From an uncultured Bacteroidales bacterium (GTDB lineage: Bacteria; Bacteroidota; Bacteroidia; Bacteroidales; P3), in the NCBI GenBank assembly GCA_946540365.1, contig CAMNIH010000042.1, positions 1-11,979 on the forward strand: a stretch of DNA of 11,979 nt, in the 5' to 3' direction. A program made the position numbers and the translations under genes. Shown here in pieces: positions 7,997-11,979 of the stretch (its first letter is position 1; the number at the start of each line of letters is the position of its first letter). The notes under the pieces were generated by a model, which saw nothing but the letters and a program-made list of their open reading frames with translations, was not told the origin of the DNA and made no database searches.

Positions 7997-9694
7997 ATGT
8001 GTAAAAGACTACTGGTGCTGACGGCCCTGCTGGCTTTCGGTGCCGAGGTGGCCATGGCCTGCACAAACCTCATCGTGGGCAAGAAGGCTTCGGCCGACGG
8101 CAGCGTGATCTGCACCTACAACTGCGACGGCTTCGGCTTTGCCGGCTCGCTGTTCCACACGCCTGCCGGCCGGCACGCCCCCGGGGAGCTGATTGCCATC
8201 CGCGGCTGGGGGCCCGTGCATGAGGGGCAATACGTCGACCAGGTGGACTACACCTACAACGTGGTGGGCTTCATGAACGAGCGGCAGGTGACCATCGTGG
8301 AGAGCACCTTCGACGGCCGCCTGGAGCTGCAGAACCGCGAGGGGCTGCTGGACTACTTCAGCCTGATGCGGCTGGCCCTCCAGCGCTCGGCCACTGCCCG
8401 CGAGGCCATAGCCTGGATGGGCACGCTGGTGGAAAAGTACGGCTACAACTCGACCGGCGAGAGCATCACCGTCTGCGACCCCAACGAGGCATGGATCATG
8501 GAGATGATAGGCAAAGGCCCCGGACGGAAAGGCGCCGTGTGGGTGGCCCTGCGCATCCCGGACGACTGCATCAGCGCCCACGCCAACCTCAGCCGCATAC
8601 GACAGTTCCCGCTGGAGATGAAGCGCCAATACCGAAGCATCAGCAGCAATAACTACAAGCACATCCACCGTCCGGAAGTGGAATGTGTCTATGCCGCCGA
8701 CGTCATCACCTTCGCCCGCGAGATGGGCTTCTTCAGCGGCAAGGACGAGGAGTTCTCCTTCCGCGACGCCTACTGCCCCATCGACTTCGAGAACGTGCGC
8801 TATGCCGACGCCCGCGTGTGGAGCTTCTTCCGTCACCACCGTTCGGATATGGACCAGTACCTGCCCTATATCAACGGCGAGTTCGACCGCTGCGATGCGC
8901 TGCCCCTCTGGGTGAAGCCCGACAAGTCCTTGAGCCTTCGCGACGTGATGGCCGACATGCGCGACCACTACGAGGGTACGCCGCTCGACATGACGGCCGA
9001 CATGACGGCCGGCCCGTGGCAGATGCCCATCCGCCCGCTGCCGATGCACTACCGCACCTCCGACAGCGTCGACCTGTTCCGCGAGCGCCCCATCGCCACA
9101 CAGCAGAGCGGCTTCAGCATGGTGTGCCAGATGCGCTCGTGGAGGCACGACGATGTGGGCGGCATCACATGGTTCAACTGCGACGACGCCGACATGGTGG
9201 CCTACGTGCCCCTCTACTGCTGCATCACTCAGGTGCCCGACTGCTTCCGTCCGGAGAACAACCAGCGCTCGGAGTTCAGCTTCGAGTCGGCCTTCTGGAT
9301 GAACAACTGGGTGGCCAACATGATTTATCCCCGCTACAGCCTGATGATCGGCGACCTGCGCAAGGCCCAGCGCGATCTGGAGGACTACTACATTGCCGAC
9401 CAGGACAGCGTCAGCCATGCCCTCGCCAACCTCACCACGCAGGAGCGACGCGACTACCTGAACCGCAAGAGCATAGAATACGCCGACCGCATGATGCAGT
9501 GTTGGAATCGACTGGCCAAGCACCTCATAGTGAAGTACAACGACCAGGTGGTGAAGCGCGAGAACGAGGATGGCACCTTCCAACGCTGGGGCTACGACAC
9601 GCCCGGCTACGGACAGTCCTTCATCGACGCCATCCCCGCCGCCACGGGCGAACGCTACCGCCTGAAAGAAGTAATTGAACGCCGAGAACGATGA
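7997..9694 (+). CDS. exported C69-family dipeptidase
   Basis: This 565-residue protein has a signal peptide (1-21) followed at once by CTNLIVGKKASADGSV. In family C69 (PepD type, Ntn-hydrolase fold) the catalytic residue is an N-terminal cysteine. Here C22 would be exposed by signal peptidase cleavage after AMA. Further family features are MNERQVTIVESTFDGR (93-108), GESITVCDPNEAWIMEMIGKG (154-174) and the segment WVALRIPDD...HANLSRIRQF (182-204). The enzyme would cut dipeptides or short peptides in the periplasm or at the surface. The sequence before the cysteine lacks a leucine at -3, so a lipoprotein anchor is less likely but not excluded. The last 4 bases overlap the start of a peptide-binding lipoprotein (ATGA), so translation of the two is probably coupled. 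The precise substrate is unknown. Confidence 0.9.
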   Translation: MCKRLLVLTALLAFGAEVAMACTNLIVGKKASADGSVICTYNCDGFGFAGSLFHTPAGRHAPGELIAIRGWGPVHEGQYVDQVDYTYNVVGFMNERQVTIVESTFDGRLELQNREGLLDYFSLMRLALQRSATAREAIAWMGTLVEKYGYNSTGESITVCDPNEAWIMEMIGKGPGRKGAVWVALRIPDDCISAHANLSRIRQFPLEMKRQYRSISSNNYKHIHRPEVECVYAADVITFAREMGFFSGKDEEFSFRDAYCPIDFENVRYADARVWSFFRHHRSDMDQYLPYINGEFDRCDALPLWVKPDKSLSLRDVMADMRDHYEGTPLDMTADMTAGPWQMPIRPLPMHYRTSDSVDLFRERPIATQQSGFSMVCQMRSWRHDDVGGITWFNCDDADMVAYVPLYCCITQVPDCFRPENNQRSEFSFESAFWMNNWVANMIYPRYSLMIGDLRKAQRDLEDYYIADQDSVSHALANLTTQERRDYLNRKSIEYADRMMQCWNRLAKHLIVKYNDQVVKRENEDGTFQRWGYDTPGYGQSFIDAIPAATGERYRLKEVIERRER

Positions 9695-11265
9695 AACAAC
9701 AAACACTACTACTGTCTGTCGCACTACTGCTGACGATCGCCTCGTGCAGTCGTCACAACCACAGCGACAAGATGATCTTCCACTACAACGAGAGCGCCGG
9801 CATCGCCACCCTCGACCCCGCCTTCGCCAAGGATCAGAGCATCATCTGGCCCTGCCGCCAGCTGTACAACGGTCTCATCCAACTGGACACCCTGCTGCAG
9901 GTGCAGCCCGCCATCGCCAAGCGCTGGGAGATCAGCCCCGACGGACTGGACTACACCTTCACGCTGCGCAGCGACGTCCGTTTCCACAACGGCCGTACCG
10001 TCACGGCCGAAGACTTCCTGTACAGTTTCCGCCGCATTATCGACCCCGATGTGGCCTCGCCGGGTGCCTGGATCTTCTCCGGCGTCGACAGCTTCAGCGC
10101 CCCGAACGACAGCACCTTCTGCATCCGCCTGAAGGAGCCCTTCGCGCCGTTCCTAAGCCAGCTGGGCATGGTCTACTGCTCGGTGGTGCCGCGCGAGGAG
10201 GTGGAGCGCTATGGCAAGGAGTTCCGCTCGCATCCTTGTGGCACGGGGCCTTTCCGCTTCCAGTACTGGAAGGAGGGGGTCAAACTCGTCATGCGGCGCA
10301 ACCCCGACTATTTTGAGCGCGACGACGACGGCACTCCCCTGCCCTACCTCGACGCCGTGGCGGTCACATTCATCGTCGACAAGCAGACCGTCTTCTTAGA
10401 GTTTGTCAAAGGCAAGCTGGACTTCATGAACTCGCTCGACGCAAGTTATAAGGACGAGATACTCACCCTCGACGGGCAGCTGAAGGAGAAGTATGCCGAC
10501 CGCATCGACATGGTGTCCACCCCCTACCTGAATACCGAGTACCTGGGCTTCCAGATGGAAAACAACAGCACGCCGCTGGCCGACCGGCGCATCCGGCAGG
10601 CCATCAACTACGGATTCGACCGGCGCAAGATGATGCGCTACCTGCGCAACAACATCGGCCAGCCAGGCGTGGGCGGCATGGTGCCGCTGGGATTGCCGGG
10701 CTTCGACACCGTCAAGTCATACTATGAGTACAACCCCGAGCTGTCGCGCCGTCTGCTGGCCGAGGCCGGCTACCCGAACGGGCAGGGCCTTCCACGCATC
10801 AAACTGGCCACCACATCGAGCTATCTCGATGTGTGCAAATACATCCAGCAGCAGCTGAATCTGCTTGGCATGGACATACAGGTCGACGTCAACCCGCCGG
10901 CCGCCCTGCGCGAGCACATGGCCCAGGGACAGGAGGGATGGTTCCGCGGCTCGTGGATTGCCGACTACCCCGATGCGGAGAATTACCTCTCGCTCTTCTA
11001 CAGCCCCAACCGGGCGCCCGCAGGGCCCAATTATACCCGGTTCAGCCAGCGGGAGTTCGACCGACTGTACACCGAGGCGCGTCGAAGCACCGACCCCGAC
11101 CGGCGCGTAGAGCTCTATCAGCGGATGGACAGCCTTGTGATGGCCGAGGCGCCTGTCGTGGTGCTCTACTACGACCAGATTCTTCACTTTACACACAAGA
11201 ACGTCCGCGGCCTGCGCTCCGATGCCCTCAACACACTCGACCTGCGTCGCGTCACCATCGATTAA
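9691..11265 (+). CDS. oligopeptide-binding lipoprotein (SBP_bac_5 / OppA-like)
   Basis: This is the extracytoplasmic solute-binding component of a peptide or nickel-type ABC transporter. The 524 residues are the usual length. The signal ends in the lipobox IASC with the lipidated C19. The family signature runs from 73 to 120: PAIAKRWEISPDGLDYTF, LRSDVRFHNGR, then TAEDFLYSFRRIIDPD. Later come GTGPFRFQYWKEGVKLVMRRNPDYF, the hinge region DRRIRQAINYGFDRRKMM, and a C-terminal segment with RGSWIADYPDAENYLSLFYS, which belongs to the peptide-binding cleft. The start overlaps the dipeptidase stop. No permease or ATPase gene is in the window, so it must use a transporter encoded elsewhere or act alone as a surface peptide binder. 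Family identity is secure, but the ligand is inferred from the neighbour. Confidence 0.93.
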   Translation: MKQQTLLLSVALLLTIASCSRHNHSDKMIFHYNESAGIATLDPAFAKDQSIIWPCRQLYNGLIQLDTLLQVQPAIAKRWEISPDGLDYTFTLRSDVRFHNGRTVTAEDFLYSFRRIIDPDVASPGAWIFSGVDSFSAPNDSTFCIRLKEPFAPFLSQLGMVYCSVVPREEVERYGKEFRSHPCGTGPFRFQYWKEGVKLVMRRNPDYFERDDDGTPLPYLDAVAVTFIVDKQTVFLEFVKGKLDFMNSLDASYKDEILTLDGQLKEKYADRIDMVSTPYLNTEYLGFQMENNSTPLADRRIRQAINYGFDRRKMMRYLRNNIGQPGVGGMVPLGLPGFDTVKSYYEYNPELSRRLLAEAGYPNGQGLPRIKLATTSSYLDVCKYIQQQLNLLGMDIQVDVNPPAALREHMAQGQEGWFRGSWIADYPDAENYLSLFYSPNRAPAGPNYTRFSQREFDRLYTEARRSTDPDRRVELYQRMDSLVMAEAPVVVLYYDQILHFTHKNVRGLRSDALNTLDLRRVTID

Positions 11266-11340
11266 AAAATTTTCTTGACACTGTAAGAAAAAAGCATGTT
11301 TTTCGACATATAGATATAGAAACAATTTAATCTGAAAAAC

Positions 11341-11583
11341 ATGAAACCTTTTAAGAAGAGAAAGTGGAGTTTTTACCTCCTGTTATTCGCTGTATTCTCA
11401 GCGGCCTTTTTCGTCACAGCCCTGCTACTGGACAGGAAAGAGGTGGGCCACTCCGCCATCAACGGATTGATTCACGGCGTGGTGATCACCGCAATATGGT
11501 GGCTCATTGACCAAGGGAACGACCGGCTGAATGCCACCGCCAAAGAGGACGAAGCCAACCAGAGGCGAAAAGATGACAAGTAA
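11341..11583 (+). CDS. small two-helix membrane protein, function unknown
   Basis: This 80-residue protein matches no family I recognise. A basic start (MKPFKKRKWS) precedes a first hydrophobic helix (about 11-30) and a second (about 38-56, with GLIHGVVITAIWWLID). A charged tail of about 24 residues rich in Asp, Glu, Lys and Arg ends in KDDK. The positive N-terminus suggests both ends are cytoplasmic. Its codons are less GC-rich than those of the genes upstream, particularly at the start. It has a 75-base AT-rich leader and is followed by a 17-bp hairpin terminator. It may be transcribed alone or by read-through from the peptide-binding gene. The clear start, stop, helices and terminator support a real gene. 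Confidence 0.75.
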   Translation: MKPFKKRKWSFYLLLFAVFSAAFFVTALLLDRKEVGHSAINGLIHGVVITAIWWLIDQGNDRLNATAKEDEANQRRKDDK

Positions 11584-11592
11584 TAAGCATAA

Positions 11593-11630
11593 AAGAGCGC
11601 AGCCGGAGTGTGAACTCCGGCTGCGCTCTT
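11593..11630. terminator. bidirectional terminator between convergent genes
   Basis: A perfect 17-bp stem (11593-11609 with 11614-11630) encloses a 4-base loop, GTGA. The arms begin AAGAGCGCAGCC and end GGCTGCGCTCTT. ATTT follows on the plus strand. On the minus strand the stem ends in TTTTATG. It lies 10 bases after the small membrane protein and 21 bases from the stop of the opposing S9 peptidase, so it can serve both genes. Confidence 0.9.
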
Positions 11631-11650
11631 ATTTCATGAAGTAGAACAAA

Positions 11651-11979
11651 CTACTTCTTCAGCCACTGGTCGAACCAGTCGATGAAGTTGCGATGCCACA
11701 GCAAGCTGTTCTGCGGACGCAGCACCCAATGGGTCTCGTCGGGGAAGTAGAGGTAGCGGCTGGGGATGTGGCGCATCTGGGCGGCATTGTAGGCTGCCAT
11801 ACCCTCGCTGGCCACGATACGGAAGTCAAACTCGGAGTGGATGACGCAGATGGGCGTGTTCCACTTGTCGACGAAGAGGTGGGGCGAGTTGCTGTAGCTC
11901 TTCTTGATCTGCGGGTTGTTCCAATCCCAGTAGGGGCCGCCGAGATCCCAGTTGTCGAACCACATCTCTTCGGTCTCGA
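11651..11979 (-). CDS. C-terminal end of an S9-family (prolyl oligopeptidase type) peptidase
   Basis: The last 108 codons of a gene that enters from the right edge on the minus strand. The frame is open to the edge, so the methionine at 11965-11963 is internal (ETEEMWFDNWDLGGPYWDW). The fragment carries the end of an alpha/beta-hydrolase catalytic domain: PICVIHSEFDFRIVASEGM with the acid Asp in EFDFRI, then RYLYFPDETHWV with the catalytic His in THWV. The serine lies outside the window. The pattern resembles dipeptidyl-peptidase 5 and related S9C enzymes, which release dipeptides from peptides in the periplasm. It would fit functionally with the C69 dipeptidase and peptide-binding lipoprotein nearby, although it is on the other strand and separately transcribed. 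Confidence 0.88.
   Translation of the reverse strand, partial: ETEEMWFDNWDLGGPYWDWNNPQIKKSYSNSPHLFVDKWNTPICVIHSEFDFRIVASEGMAAYNAAQMRHIPSRYLYFPDETHWVLRPQNSLLWHRNFIDWFDQWLKK

Noticed and set aside
8009..9724. A 571-codon open frame on the minus strand opposite the dipeptidase
   Set aside because: It is the antisense shadow of a GC-rich gene. Its protein is rich in His, Val, Ala and Gly with no family features, while the plus strand encodes clear C69 motifs.
11275..11280. TTGACA resembling a sigma-70 -35 box before the small membrane protein
   Set aside because: Bacteroidota primary sigma factors do not use this consensus, and no TAnnTTTG box or good -10 follows at a suitable distance.
11287..11304. 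GAAAAA...TTTTTC palindrome after the peptide-binding gene, a possible terminator
   Set aside because: The stem is A/T only, with no GC and no following T-run, so it is too weak to call a terminator. Chance pairing in an AT-rich spacer is likely.

Overview
The window comes from a GC-rich member of the phylum Bacteroidota, most likely of the order Bacteroidales. The evidence is a C-terminal domain of the gliding-motility/type IX secretion (T9SS) type, the gene order ftsX-DUF3098-uppP-truB, a short AtpC beside AtpD, -7 boxes of the form TAnnTTTG, and no Shine-Dalgarno sequences ahead of most genes. The T9SS-type domain argues against the genus Bacteroides itself. Genus cannot be settled from this sequence. 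Coding density is high and nearly everything is on the plus strand.

Layout. 1-741: the 3' end of a large exported repeat protein with a T9SS-type sorting domain. 778-1958: dapD (lysine/diaminopimelate synthesis) followed closely by a small lipoprotein. 2050-5996: dnaN (sliding clamp), ftsX, a small DUF3098 membrane protein, uppP and truB, packed tightly with overlapping or nearly touching ends, and probably one transcription unit behind a TAnnTTTG promoter. 6101-7922: atpD and atpC of the F-type ATP synthase, with their own promoter and closed by a strong intrinsic terminator. The other ATP synthase genes are not next to them. 7997-11265: an exported C69-family dipeptidase and an oligopeptide-binding lipoprotein, overlapping by 4 bases, which look like a peptide capture and digestion pair. 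11341-11583: an 80-residue membrane protein of unknown function. A 17-bp perfect hairpin then separates it from a convergent S9 peptidase gene that runs off the right edge.

The housekeeping genes are ordinary. The unusual signal is a set of three degenerate heptamer (7-bp period) tracts lying inside or against essential genes. One sits across the dnaN-ftsX junction, puts an in-frame stop after the only upstream ATG, and leaves ftsX with only TTG starts. One is an inverted heptad array inside truB that adds roughly 36 residues without breaking the frame. One lies beside a GC-rich hairpin in the atpD-atpC spacer. They look like copies of a dispersed heptad repeat that is tolerated within coding sequence. 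I see no CRISPR array, tRNA, rRNA, insertion sequence or defence system.
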